Positions 35,501-44,735 of a stretch of DNA of 64,000 nucleotides are shown piece after piece. The stretch spans positions 4,484,501-4,548,500 of the forward strand of contig NC_018515.1 of assembly GCF_000231385.2 (NCBI RefSeq). Reading direction: 5' to 3'. The notes under the pieces are model-generated. The model was not told the origin of the DNA and did not search any database. It saw nothing but the letters and a program-made list of their open reading frames with translations. Position 1 is the first letter of the stretch. The number at the start of each line of letters is the position of its first letter. The DNA comes from Desulfosporosinus meridiei DSM 13257. Its GTDB lineage: Bacteria > Bacillota > Desulfitobacteriia > Desulfitobacteriales > Desulfitobacteriaceae. Position numbers and translations under genes: made by a program.

Positions 35501-37857
35501 TGGGAAGTCAAAAGACTCCCCATAGTTTTTTCATTATTACTGGGAATTACCCCAGTACCGCCCAAAATATAAACTCTTTTAGTCTTGCCGTTTAAACTCT
35601 TTAAGAAGGCAGAGGTATCCGAATTTAGATCCCCTTTAGGGATAAGAAGCATTGGGCTCCCGGTCAAGGCAGCAAAAGCTCCGCCGGATAAACCATCTGG
35701 GAAGTTCTCTCCCGTGGCCACTACAAGGGAACTGGTATCCTGTCCAAAATGCTTAACAATTTGTAACATCGTATCATATTTTGTCTCCCCAGCCAAGCGC
35801 ATAGGACCATAGCTTTCCAGTGGGCCGCCTTTTGCATCAAAGGCTGAAGATATGGCAAATTTTCCTCCTACGATGATCGTTTTTGTTACCCCAAAGTCTT
35901 TAAGAATTTGCTTGGTGGCAGCAGGCAATTTGCCTTGTTCCGTTAATAAGATGGGAATCCCCAAAGCTGCGGCGGGGGCAGAGGCAGAAAGAGCATCCGG
36001 GAAACTGGTGCTGGAGGCTAAGATCACCTGGGTACTTGGCCCAATCTTTTTGGCAATCTCGGCAGCTGTATCAGCCGCGGAGTCTCCGAAAATTCGTTCA
36101 TAAGATAACCCTTCTTTGACCAAAGCATTGGTGACCGGCTTGGTTAGGGCTCCCTCTCCCCCGATTACATAGACCTTCGCACTGGGGGACAGTCGTTTAA
36201 TTTCTTGTAAAACCCCATTATCCAACTGATAAGGAGAAGTTAACAGCAAGGGTGCTTTTAGTTTCTTGGCTAAAGGAGCCGCGGCTAAAGCATCTTGGAA
36301 ACGATCTACCCGGGCGAGAAGTACAACAGGAGCAGAGCCGCTTGCCCAACCTGTTTGAGATATCTTGATGGCTGTATCTTCAGCCCGATTTCCATAAAGG
36401 CGTTCGATGCATAATTCTTCACCGGGTTGGGGGGGCGGTGTAGGTGTTGGGGTTGGGGTTGGAGTCGGCGTTGGTGTAGGGGTCGGGGTAGGCGTTGGCA
36501 AAGGGGTAGATCCCTTTATTTTTTCATAACCTATTTTTGCCCGTTCAGTAAGACTGGCATCCAGCACCAGTCCCTGCATTACTGTTGCATAATATTTAGC
36601 CGCACTTTCGTTAGAAGCTGAGGTACCTTCCAAGGCCAGTTTATCAGCTTCTGCTAAAAGTTTAGTATAAGCACTAAGAAGTCCTGCTCTTGCTTTTTCT
36701 TTAAGATTTGCGTCCAGGTCAGAACCTTGTAAGATTATTTCATAGTTTTGAGCAGCTGTCGAACAGCTGGTGCTGGCACCGGTAAGAGCTAATTTATCCG
36801 CTTCAGTTAGGAGCTTAGTTAAAGCATTAAGATGCCCGGTCTGAGCACGTTTTAATATAGCTGTATCTAGCTTGGGCCCTTGGGCAACTGTCCAATAGTA
36901 TTTAGCCGCCGTGGCATAGGATGTGTCCTTTTTCTCAAGAACTAATTTGTCAGCTTCCGTTAAGAGTTTCCCATAAGCGTCAAGGATTCTATCTTCAAAG
37001 AGGTCTTTATCTGTAACGGATGGGCTCTTATAACCGGTAACATAAAACCCTAAAGCATAGTAGGAACTCCACGAAGCATAATTGTACCAATAATCACCAC
37101 AGGCCGATTCTGCACCGGATCCTCCACCGGACTTCATTAACCGATCTGAATCAATCTTCAAATCTCCTAAATGAATGGAATCAGGAGTGCTCCAACGACT
37201 GGATAAGTAAGGTGGATTTACAGGGGGTAAAAGTTCTTTAGGGAATTTTGTTGCTCCGGGAGCAAAGGTAATGGCGCTGTTGTACTTTTGACCCATTAGA
37301 CTAAACACGGAATCCTGATAAGCAGATTTGCCGGTTAGGGTATTAGGATTATTTCTGGTTGCCCAACTGTTGTAACCCCACACAGCAAAATACCAGTTTT
37401 CTAAGACATTGCGATCTCCATCGCCAATCTTGGGATAGGCCCGCCATTTCTGGTTGAGCATTTGACAACCGATTTCAATATTATAGTCAATGTCGTTCTT
37501 TAGTTTCTCAATCGTTGCTGTATCCTTGGGATCATAGGAGGAGACCTGCATAATCCCTATCCCAATCCCATCCCGGCCAATTAAAGGTTTATCCGTTATC
37601 GGCTGGCCGGAACTATCCAATTCATATTGCTTCCAGCCGCTTTCCATCCAAGCAACAGCTTTGAGCAGCACCGGGGGGATATTATATTTGTTAGCCATAT
37701 CCTCCAGCTTTTCGCCAATCTCCTTATAATAAGCAGCCTTCTGATCGACTGCCGCCATGACCGGCCTAGCCGGGACAAGCTGCATAATAATCAACCCGAT
37801 AATAAGTACTGCCATAAACTTTCTGCAGTACTGTGCACCTTTACTCACACTCAACAT
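35497..37857 (-). CDS. SLT lytic transglycosylase with three helical repeats, TP-rich linker and CWB2 repeats
   Basis: 786 residues, exported (signal 1-36). N-terminal lysozyme-like SLT domain: KAVAWMESGW with catalytic Glu72 and GIGIMQVS; it cleaves the MurNAc-GlcNAc bond. The middle (about 275-450) has three copies of a 55-60 residue helical repeat starting around KLLTEADKLAL. A Thr-Pro linker (36424-36510) follows, encoded by 6-nt units, then three CWB2 repeats (LYGNRAEDTA..., FPDALSA, ILGGTGVI) to the end. AAGGGGTAGG precedes the ATG. It is the seventh CWB2 protein in the window and the only one placed with glycosyltransferase genes. Confidence 0.92.
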   Translation of the reverse strand: MLSVSKGAQYCRKFMAVLIIGLIIMQLVPARPVMAAVDQKAAYYKEIGEKLEDMANKYNIPPVLLKAVAWMESGWKQYELDSSGQPITDKPLIGRDGIGIGIMQVSSYDPKDTATIEKLKNDIDYNIEIGCQMLNQKWRAYPKIGDGDRNVLENWYFAVWGYNSWATRNNPNTLTGKSAYQDSVFSLMGQKYNSAITFAPGATKFPKELLPPVNPPYLSSRWSTPDSIHLGDLKIDSDRLMKSGGGSGAESACGDYWYNYASWSSYYALGFYVTGYKSPSVTDKDLFEDRILDAYGKLLTEADKLVLEKKDTSYATAAKYYWTVAQGPKLDTAILKRAQTGHLNALTKLLTEADKLALTGASTSCSTAAQNYEIILQGSDLDANLKEKARAGLLSAYTKLLAEADKLALEGTSASNESAAKYYATVMQGLVLDASLTERAKIGYEKIKGSTPLPTPTPTPTPTPTPTPTPTPTPPPQPGEELCIERLYGNRAEDTAIKISQTGWASGSAPVVLLARVDRFQDALAAAPLAKKLKAPLLLTSPYQLDNGVLQEIKRLSPSAKVYVIGGEGALTKPVTNALVKEGLSYERIFGDSAADTAAEIAKKIGPSTQVILASSTSFPDALSASAPAAALGIPILLTEQGKLPAATKQILKDFGVTKTIIVGGKFAISSAFDAKGGPLESYGPMRLAGETKYDTMLQIVKHFGQDTSSLVVATGENFPDGLSGGAFAALTGSPMLLIPKGDLNSDTSAFLKSLNGKTKRVYILGGTGVIPSNNEKTMGSLLTSQ

Positions 37858-38010
37858 ATTCCTACCCCTTCCTCTGTGTCTATGACAAATCTCATTTCTT
37901 ATTCGACACTAAAGGAAAGGATTCCTGCCCATAATCTACGGAACAATATATAGAGGGAAAATTTGGCTGAGATCGCAGGCACTGTCTTCGCAGATGTCAA
38001 TTTAACGAAG

Positions 38011-39806
38011 AAGGGGGCGTGTTGAAACTTTAGTTTCTCACGCCCCTTAATAAGTTTCGAATAGGGAAGGCTAAACTGGCTGACCGTCTATCCCAAGACG
38101 ACAGCCAGTTTTCTCATGTTATGGGCAATACAATGTAATCCCCACTCCAGCTTGACCTTTTCCAATCCTTTAAGGATAAATCGTCGCACACCAAAATTGC
38201 CTTTGATATCTCCAAAGACACTTTCCACCTCTATAGGTCTTAAACTGCGCATTTTTAGCCCGTATTCGCTCGTCAGATTAGCCCGTGCCTCTGCTTTTAG
38301 TTCATTGCCTTTAGGGTTAATGTAGATCTGCTTCTTGAAATCCGGATTATTACTTTGTTTGATACAACGTTTGAGGTATGGACAATCTTGACAATCATCA
38401 CTTTGATAGACTCGAATGGTACTTCGGTAACCCCTCTTGCTTTTCTGAGTTTTTATGTACTTGAATCTTAGAACTCTCCTAAACCCGCACGTGTATTCAT
38501 CCTTCTGTTTATCATATAGCCAATTTTGAACCAGGGTCGGATCAGGTTTCCCCTTGGCTGTTGCTTCCTTATGAAAAGTATTATATTTGACATAGTTCCC
38601 AAGGTTCTCTTGAGCTAGATATTCGTAATTCTCTTCACTGCCATACCCCGCATCGGCAACGATGTTGGCCGGAAGCTTACCCCCTAGGTTTTTCTTCAAC
38701 TCTTCCAGGTGTTCTTTCAGGCAACTGGTATCGCCCGCCGATTGATGGATGGAGTATCCTACGACAAATTGATTTTCTGTTCCTATTTGGACATTGTAAC
38801 CTGGCTTCAGTTGCCCGTTTTTCATGGCATCCTCTTTCATACGCATGAAGGTTGCGTCTGTATCCGTTTTTGAGTAACTATTGCGCTCTGCCAGCAGTTC
38901 CTCTTGTTTTTCGTATTTCTTCATACGAGGTAAGTAATCTTTCAGCAAGACTCTTTTAACTTTAATAAATTTCTTTTCCTTTGGGTTTTGGGTTAATCGT
39001 TCGTCGATCTTTTTAACCGCTTCTTCTATAGCCTGGGAGTCAATCGGTTTTTCTTCTCCTAGTTCTTCTAGGTTCCGGTCCCCATACTCTTCATTTTCTT
39101 TCTGATTGGCCAAATCCACAAATTCAAAGAGTTCTCGGCACTTTTCCCGCAACTTTTCTTTGTAGCGCTTGGTCGATTTTCCCCAGACCCAGCTGTACTT
39201 ATTAGCATTAGCTTCTATTTTTGTCCCGTCTAAGAAGTAATTTTCCAGCTTGATATAGCCTTGTTTATGTAAAAGTTCAACAACCTCACTAAAAATCTCA
39301 ACCAACACATCTTTCATACGTTCGCCCCGGAAGCTGTTGATGGTTTTAAAATCCGGACTATTTCCTCCGCACAACCACATATACATGATGTTTTCGCGGG
39401 CTGCCTTTTCTATGCGGCGGCTAGAAAACGTTTTATCGGCATAGGCATAAACGATCAGTTTGGTCATCATGACGGGATGATAACTCGAACGTCCACCTCC
39501 AGGATATTTAGCTAAAAGAGGTTCTAGATTCATTTGATCGAGAGCAGAGTTTACCACTCTGACCATATGATTGGGAGGAATAAGACATTCCAAATCTATT
39601 GGTAAGCTCAGTTGATTCTGATTGTACTCTTTGAAAACAACTTGGTTATGTACTTTCTTACCCGGTTTTGACAAGGGAAAACACCTGCCTCATTCGTACT
39701 TTCCTTGTCTTAATTATACCATTTTTCTTTCAAATACGCGGAAAAACCGCCGAAATCTAATGATTTCTAGCGGTTTCTCTCGGCTGTGTTTTCACACAGC
39801 CCCTTT
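38011..39806 (-). mobile_element. IS1182-family insertion sequence, complete
   Basis: One intact transposase gene flanked by imperfect inverted ends: AAGGGGGCGTGTTGAAAC at 38011 and, on the other strand, AAGGGGCTGTGTGAAAAC ending at 39804. The left end also folds into a hairpin (AAGGGGGCGTG / CACGCCCCTT) that could shield the gene from read-through. Exact borders and target duplication were not settled by eye. Confidence 0.75.
38088..39674 (-). CDS. IS1182-family transposase
   Basis: 528 residues, full length. Reads through without stops: NHMVRVVNSALDQMNL, YHPVMMTKLIVYAY, then DGTKIEANANKYSW (first acidic residue of the DDE core), IVADAGYGSEENY (second) and EVESVFGDIKGNFGVRRF (third, Glu). 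A Cys-rich segment (CQDCPYLKRC) lies between. The TTG start at 39674 has GGCAGGTG 8 nt upstream. No decay is visible, so the element may be active. Confidence 0.93.
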   Translation of the reverse strand: MSKPGKKVHNQVVFKEYNQNQLSLPIDLECLIPPNHMVRVVNSALDQMNLEPLLAKYPGGGRSSYHPVMMTKLIVYAYADKTFSSRRIEKAARENIMYMWLCGGNSPDFKTINSFRGERMKDVLVEIFSEVVELLHKQGYIKLENYFLDGTKIEANANKYSWVWGKSTKRYKEKLREKCRELFEFVDLANQKENEEYGDRNLEELGEEKPIDSQAIEEAVKKIDERLTQNPKEKKFIKVKRVLLKDYLPRMKKYEKQEELLAERNSYSKTDTDATFMRMKEDAMKNGQLKPGYNVQIGTENQFVVGYSIHQSAGDTSCLKEHLEELKKNLGGKLPANIVADAGYGSEENYEYLAQENLGNYVKYNTFHKEATAKGKPDPTLVQNWLYDKQKDEYTCGFRRVLRFKYIKTQKSKRGYRSTIRVYQSDDCQDCPYLKRCIKQSNNPDFKKQIYINPKGNELKAEARANLTSEYGLKMRSLRPIEVESVFGDIKGNFGVRRFILKGLEKVKLEWGLHCIAHNMRKLAVVLG

Positions 39807-39812
39807 TCTGAA

Positions 39813-39888
39813 AATACCCCAAAGCATTCCTAAGAATAATAGATCCCTAAGACAGGTCGGCTTCGATCCACAGGCGTGAACTCATTGC
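39813..39888. repeat. Dispersed intergenic repeat, copy A
   Basis: 76 nt with about 80% identity to 58344-58418; the best-kept part is GGCTTCGATCCACAGG followed by GTGAAC. It lies between the IS1182 end and the dltB stop codon. Confidence 0.7.
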
Positions 39889-39889
39889 T

Positions 39890-41062
39890 CTAAACCAATC
39901 GTCCCGAAAAAATCAAAAACCCAAACATTACAAAATTGAAAGTCACTACCACAGCCATCAGATCCCAGATGGGCCCTGTTCCCCAAAACTTCCTGGTTTT
40001 GTTCTTGCGGTCGAGAAGATCAAAGCCAATCATCAGCCCTGCATGATACAGCCCGTAGAGGACGTATTGGGGCTGGGTTCCGTGCCACACTCCCATGATT
40101 CCGAAAAGCAGGAAGTAGCCCACATAAGAAGCAGTATAGCGATTACTGAAGCGCTTTTTCTTGGCTGAATCCAGCACAAAGCGCATATAGATGTAATCCC
40201 TGAACCAAAATGAGAGAGATATATGCCAGCGATTCCAAAAATCTTTAATATTTTTGGAGATAAAGGGCTTATCAAAGTTCATGGGTGTTTTTATACCTAA
40301 AAGATAACTGACCCCCACAGCAAAGGCACTGTACCCCGCAAAATCAAAGAAGAGGTATAAACCATAGGCATACATGTAGTTTAAGGTTGGCAAAAAGCCA
40401 AAAGACTGGTTCAGCGGATCAAGCCAGTATTTATTAATCAGATAGGCTATTATAAATTTATACAAAAAACCTCGAAAGATCAGATCCATTCCTGTGATGG
40501 CAAGTTCACCATATTCTTGGCGAGTTAGAGGTTTATTGAGATCACCGACAAACCGTCGGTAGCGATCAATAGGGCCGGAGGCCAGGGTAGGAAAAAAGAG
40601 CAGGAAGCTAATGAAGTCAACAATATTCACCTCTTTGATGAGGCCATCCCGGATTTCTATAATGATTCCAACGGATCGAAAGGTTAAATAAGAAATTCCT
40701 ATAAAACCGATGACCGTTTGCCAAAAACCCAGCTCAATAAAGCTGGGATTTAATTTGACCGCCACCAGAGGCAGAAGAGCAAGGAAAATTCCCAGATAAA
40801 AGACCTCGGCTCTGTTCTTTTCGAGAGTTCTCAAGCGATAGGACAAATAGATCCGGACAATCAGCCATTGAAAAATTAGATAAGCCACAATTTGAAAGAG
40901 TACACTCAGCGGACGCCCGATTAATAGAAGCATCCCCAAGGTGGAAAGAAAAACCCAGGTGGCTCGAGCTTTGGCTGAGACTCCCATCCCCCCCAGCAAG
41001 GCCGCCGGTACTAAGGGAATGAGTAAATAGAAAAAGAAGGTGAAGTTTTCAAAAGGAGTCAT
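39890..41062 (-). CDS. dltB: D-alanyl-lipoteichoic acid biosynthesis protein DltB (MBOAT)
   Basis: 390 residues, about eleven membrane segments. Membrane-bound O-acyltransferase that moves D-alanine from DltC across the membrane for teichoic acid. The MBOAT signature is present: FWNRWHISLSFWFRDY (first His) and GVWHG (catalytic His, about residue 318). Length fits the family (about 390-415). It starts directly after the dltA stop codon (TAAATG), so it is the last gene of the dlt operon. D-alanylation lowers the negative charge of the wall and so could affect CWB2-mediated binding (inference). Confidence 0.95.
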   Translation of the reverse strand: MTPFENFTFFFYLLIPLVPAALLGGMGVSAKARATWVFLSTLGMLLLIGRPLSVLFQIVAYLIFQWLIVRIYLSYRLRTLEKNRAEVFYLGIFLALLPLVAVKLNPSFIELGFWQTVIGFIGISYLTFRSVGIIIEIRDGLIKEVNIVDFISFLLFFPTLASGPIDRYRRFVGDLNKPLTRQEYGELAITGMDLIFRGFLYKFIIAYLINKYWLDPLNQSFGFLPTLNYMYAYGLYLFFDFAGYSAFAVGVSYLLGIKTPMNFDKPFISKNIKDFWNRWHISLSFWFRDYIYMRFVLDSAKKKRFSNRYTASYVGYFLLFGIMGVWHGTQPQYVLYGLYHAGLMIGFDLLDRKNKTRKFWGTGPIWDLMAVVVTFNFVMFGFLIFSGRLV

Positions 41063-42655
41063 TTACAATCCTCCTAGCAGAGCACGTCGATCTGCCTTGC
41101 CGTTGGGGGTTATGGGCATCGCAGCCAGAAATTTAACACGCCGAGGGATCATATACTCGGGCAAGCGTCCGCGCAAATCTTCCTTTAAAGCAAGAATCTC
41201 TTGGAACTCATCCTCTACAGGCTTACTCACTGTCACAAAGGCCTGTAAATACTCAACCTTCCCTCGTCGTTCAATGGGTAAAACCACCGCATTATCGACT
41301 AAGGGGTTACGCCTTAGATTTTCTTCGATTTCTCCTAACTCAATCCGATAACCGTGGAGTTTAATCTGAAAATCTAAGCGGCCTTGGTAAAAGAGAAATC
41401 CATTTTTAAATAACCCGGAATCTCCGGTCCGGTAAGCATTCCAGGTTTGGCCCTTCTCTTGCCAGCTAAAAAAGGCCTTGGCAGTTTGCTCCGAATTGTT
41501 CAGGTAGCCCACACTGACATTGGGGCCGGCGATTACCAATTCCCCTGCCTCCCCTTCCGGCAATATTTCGGGTCTGGAGTGCAGGACGCTGGCCTCAGCA
41601 ATAATTGCAGCGTTAAGCTGATCAGAATTACAGATTAAGACCTGAGCATCCGGTTTGACTCTGCCTACAGGAAGTGGATTAAAAGTGTTAAGGATCTCCG
41701 GGCTGATGGTTAAATTCGTTACCGCCACTGTTGCTTCCGTGGGTCCGTAAAGATTTTCCACTTTAGCTTGGGGAAAGCGCTGAGTAAGTTTTGTCGCACA
41801 ATCATGGGTAAGTATCTCACCACAGAAGAGAAACCTCTTGACCATTGGCAGCAGGGCAGCATTGAAACTGGGGTCCATTAGACATACCTCGGCAAAGGAA
41901 GGTGTGGATACCCAGTAACTGGTCTTTGAAGCAGCCAGGGAGGCAAAAAGTTCCTTGGGATGAGAAATTTGATCCTTATCCACACTCCAAAGAGTTCCCC
42001 CGGTACTTAACGACATATATAAATCCATTACTGAAAGATCAAAGGAAAATGGTGCCTGATTAAGAAAAACCTCCTGCATTTCTTCCGGCTGGAACTCTGT
42101 GTTAACCCAGTTCAGAAAACTCTCCAGAGCCCCCAGGGTAATCTGTACCCCTTTCGGAACACCGGTACTGCCCGATGTAAAAATTATGTAGTAAACTTCA
42201 TCAAGTTCTACTTGCCAAGAGGAGTGTGGTGCTTCCCTTTGATAACCTTTTAGAATGCTGTCTTGACCTTTCAGTGAAATCATTTCTTTGATTAAGACAT
42301 TAGAGGAGGCATCCCCTTTGGGAACCATCTGAGGGGAAAGAACCACCCGGGCCCCGGATGCCTCAATAATTTGCCATAAGCGTTCTTGAGGCACAGAGGA
42401 ATCCACAGGGATATAAGGATGCCCGGCTCTGATACAAGCCATAAATAAGACCGGCATTTCATTTTCTTTATGTCCATAGACCACTACGGGAGTCTGACGA
42501 GGTATCCCTTGCTTAAGACTCAGTTCATGAAGCCATACAGCCGCTGCATTAGCGCTGCTTTCTAAAGCAGCATAAGTTAAAACATTATCCCCATGACAAT
42601 GGGCTGCCCGTTCCGGACATCTGATAGACCACTCTTGAATTTTTTGGCTAAGCAT
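41063..42655 (-). CDS. dltA: D-alanine--D-alanyl carrier protein ligase DltA
   Basis: 530 residues, adenylate-forming enzyme that activates D-alanine with ATP and loads it on DltC. Motifs: TSGSTGVPKG (P-loop-like A3), NLYGPTEATV (A5), YRTGD (A7) and NGKADRRAL with the A10 Lys. The family is usually about 505 residues. Cytoplasmic. It follows dltX by 21 nt and abuts dltB. Confidence 0.96.
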   Translation of the reverse strand: MLSQKIQEWSIRCPERAAHCHGDNVLTYAALESSANAAAVWLHELSLKQGIPRQTPVVVYGHKENEMPVLFMACIRAGHPYIPVDSSVPQERLWQIIEASGARVVLSPQMVPKGDASSNVLIKEMISLKGQDSILKGYQREAPHSSWQVELDEVYYIIFTSGSTGVPKGVQITLGALESFLNWVNTEFQPEEMQEVFLNQAPFSFDLSVMDLYMSLSTGGTLWSVDKDQISHPKELFASLAASKTSYWVSTPSFAEVCLMDPSFNAALLPMVKRFLFCGEILTHDCATKLTQRFPQAKVENLYGPTEATVAVTNLTISPEILNTFNPLPVGRVKPDAQVLICNSDQLNAAIIAEASVLHSRPEILPEGEAGELVIAGPNVSVGYLNNSEQTAKAFFSWQEKGQTWNAYRTGDSGLFKNGFLFYQGRLDFQIKLHGYRIELGEIEENLRRNPLVDNAVVLPIERRGKVEYLQAFVTVSKPVEDEFQEILALKEDLRGRLPEYMIPRRVKFLAAMPITPNGKADRRALLGGL

Positions 42656-42676
42656 AAAAACACATTCCCCATTCGC

Positions 42677-42820
42677 CTAAAAGTTGTTATAAATAAACGG
42701 AACTGCGGTATGTTGCTTTTCTACCAGATAGAGGATAAACAAAACTAACAGGATGATGTAGTAATAAGCAACTCGTCCAAACCAAATTAAAGCAGGATGT
42801 CTATCCCTGGAACCCTTCAT
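42677..42820 (-). CDS. dltX: DltX, teichoic acid D-Ala incorporation-associated protein
   Basis: 47 residues, MKGSRDRHPALIWFGRVAYY..., with one transmembrane helix (about 17-33) and the conserved C-terminal end VPFIYNNF. The C-terminal motif of DltX is known to carry D-alanine between DltB and DltD, so the intact end marks a functional protein. The ATG overlaps the end of dltD by 20 nt. It is easily missed because of its size. In most Firmicutes dltX is the first gene of the operon; here it is third. Confidence 0.9.
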   Translation of the reverse strand: MKGSRDRHPALIWFGRVAYYYIILLVLFILYLVEKQHTAVPFIYNNF

Positions 42821-44021
42821 GATAAAATCGATCCAGCGTTTCATTGATACTTACCCATCCTTTCCAGCCTAAGTGCATGGTGTCCTGCAAAAAGTAGGTG
42901 TCATATTCATGATCTCCGAAATTAGCCACCTGAAACCCTTGTCCCTTAATCATCTTCTCAGCTCGCAGATAGTAACCCCTTCGTTCTCCAAGAGGAAATC
43001 CCGTATAATCATACCAAGCTCCATTTACCGGCACAATAATAAACAATGGCCGGGCACCTGTCTCTTGAAGAATATTTAAGAGGAGTTCTAAATCCTCGTA
43101 TTCCGGGGAGGGATAAAACCCGGAGTGAGCAGCGGAATTCCTGTTTTCTTCAAACCCGGGTTGGATATTGGCACTAAAGTAATCAGCCAAGATACCAAAC
43201 CGATTATTTTGAGTCATTGTTTTTCCTTGCTCACTTGCTTGATCTTTCAATTCTAACCAGGGAGCCAGAGGCGGTGCTGTGACTGAAGCATTTATTGAAG
43301 CGCTTCTTGGGCTGATCAGTCTACTGTAGTCTATAGTTTTCAGGGCGTCTTGAGCTTCGTAAGCTGCCATTTCCACTCTGCCCTTAGTCTCTAACAATAA
43401 ACCTCGAAGACTTGCTTTCCTGCTATCTTGTGACTTCTGGGCCAGAAGTGCCTGCAAAGTAGGGGTCTCCGCAAAGGCTCCCGGAAATTCTAAGAGCCGT
43501 TTTGCCAATTGATTTTTGCTCTCTGCAGACAAAGAGGAGTTGAAAATCATCCGATAGGCTTGGAGAGGAGAAAAATTTTGTTGAAAATAGGCGGGGCTGA
43601 TTCCTTCCGGAGTAAACCATTGGGCTGAAAGGATAACCGCAATCTTCTTATCCTTTAAGGAACCGCCTAAGGCTCCCAGGTTTAAGGCATGAATGAGGTT
43701 CTGAGTCCCCCCTCTGCCCACCAGAAAAGGGGCAAACCCAGTGGGTTTTCCCTCAAAGAGAATTGACGGGTGAAATTCTGAGACAGCTGAAAACTCGGAA
43801 GAACCGTAAACCGGTAGCACATCCGGTAATTCCAAAGCTTTTTTCTGCAATATCATACCCTGAAAACTTACGGGAGTTTGGGAGCCCCCAATGGTTTGGG
43901 TAACACCCGGCCTAAGCCAAAAAAGCCCCACAACCTTTTGGGTCAGGGGGCCCATCAAAACTATGGTTAACCCAAAAAGTATCAGGGCCGCAACCATTGA
44001 TCCCAGTCGATTTCGAATCAT
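42801..44021 (-). CDS. dltD: DltD, D-alanine transfer to teichoic acid
   Basis: 406 residues: N-terminal membrane anchor (about 8-32), then an extracytoplasmic SGNH/GDSL-like domain. YGSSEF (residues 72-77) carries the catalytic Ser, and DTMHLGWKGW near the C-terminus holds the Asp-His pair. It completes D-Ala transfer outside the membrane. Overlaps the dltC stop by one base (TAATG). Confidence 0.95.
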   Translation of the reverse strand: MIRNRLGSMVAALILFGLTIVLMGPLTQKVVGLFWLRPGVTQTIGGSQTPVSFQGMILQKKALELPDVLPVYGSSEFSAVSEFHPSILFEGKPTGFAPFLVGRGGTQNLIHALNLGALGGSLKDKKIAVILSAQWFTPEGISPAYFQQNFSPLQAYRMIFNSSLSAESKNQLAKRLLEFPGAFAETPTLQALLAQKSQDSRKASLRGLLLETKGRVEMAAYEAQDALKTIDYSRLISPRSASINASVTAPPLAPWLELKDQASEQGKTMTQNNRFGILADYFSANIQPGFEENRNSAAHSGFYPSPEYEDLELLLNILQETGARPLFIIVPVNGAWYDYTGFPLGERRGYYLRAEKMIKGQGFQVANFGDHEYDTYFLQDTMHLGWKGWVSINETLDRFYHEGFQG

Positions 44022-44257
44022 TAACCCTTACGCTCCTCCAGGTACGCGATAATTTTATTGGCGGTCTCCCATTCCTCACGTTCCATTTCAGTTGGGGCCA
44101 CCTCAATGGCCAGTTGTTCTTGAATAGCCACAAATAATTCTATGATCCCAAAGGAATCCATTAATCCACTCTTAAACAGTTCTTGGTCTGGGTTTCGCTT
44201 TATCTCATCGGTTCCACAAATATCCGTCAGTATATCAAGGATTTTTTCTCTGATCAT
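44021..44257 (-). CDS. dltC: D-alanyl carrier protein DltC
   Basis: 78 residues from ATG 44257. Acyl-carrier-like four-helix protein; Ser35 in GLMDSFG is the 4'-phosphopantetheine site. AAGGAG precedes this ATG; an upstream in-frame ATG at 44278 has no ribosome site and adds only MKGSKEI. It is the first gene of the operon here, so the order is C-D-X-A-B, unlike the usual X-A-B-C-D. Confidence 0.92.
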   Translation of the reverse strand: MIREKILDILTDICGTDEIKRNPDQELFKSGLMDSFGIIELFVAIQEQLAIEVAPTEMEREEWETANKIIAYLEERKG

Positions 44258-44735
44258 GATCTCCTTACTTCCTTTCATGATAGGTATAAAGGCTAAGGCA
44301 ATTCTAATTTGCCTTACTAAAATTCTAGAACATGTCGTAACTAACTACGGCTATGGTTACGGAAGTGCCAGCAGTGACTATTAGGCTTGAGCGTGTTTGA
44401 GCGGAGTCTCAATTTTGTCTATCGTACCTAGGTGAACCTTCTATCTAACTAATCAATAGGTTTTGTCTAACGAAAAATCAAGGTTTTTCAAGGGGTATAG
44501 GGATAGTTTTGTGAAAATATATCTGCAAGAAAAAACAGCCTTAGCGAAATCCCTGCACATGATCTGTCTTTTACCTATTCGACAAGCGCAAAGCAGTTCC
44601 TCCAGATATATCCTGCATTTTGTCATTTACTCTTTGAAATATCATAACCATAAATTGGATATTTATCCCTTATTTTCATCCCTAACAATTTCCAAACCTT
44701 CACCAAACTAAAGTATAAAGCCGCAGTAATAAACC
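44258..44735. other. Intergenic region upstream of dlt
   Basis: 478 nt with no gene. It should contain the dlt promoter and the end of the acyltransferase transcript arriving from the right. A dispersed repeat copy lies at 44471-44525. No clear terminator hairpin is visible. Confidence 0.5.
44471..44525. repeat. Dispersed intergenic repeat, copy 2
   Basis: Pairs with 31161-31213 in the same orientation: CGAAAA, TTTTCAAGGGG, TAGGGATAG, AATATATCTG. No palindrome follows this copy. Confidence 0.6.

Noticed and set aside
36424..36510. CRISPR-like or satellite array
   Set aside because: The short 6-nt repetition is in-frame coding sequence for a Thr-Pro linker; no spacer-repeat alternation anywhere in the window.
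36427..36621. Arg/Gly/Trp-rich + strand frame
   Set aside because: Antisense shadow of the Thr-Pro linker of the lytic transglycosylase.
38011..38048. Terminator of an S-layer or transglycosylase gene
   Set aside because: The stem is the terminal inverted end of the IS1182 element and lies upstream of, not downstream from, the transglycosylase gene.
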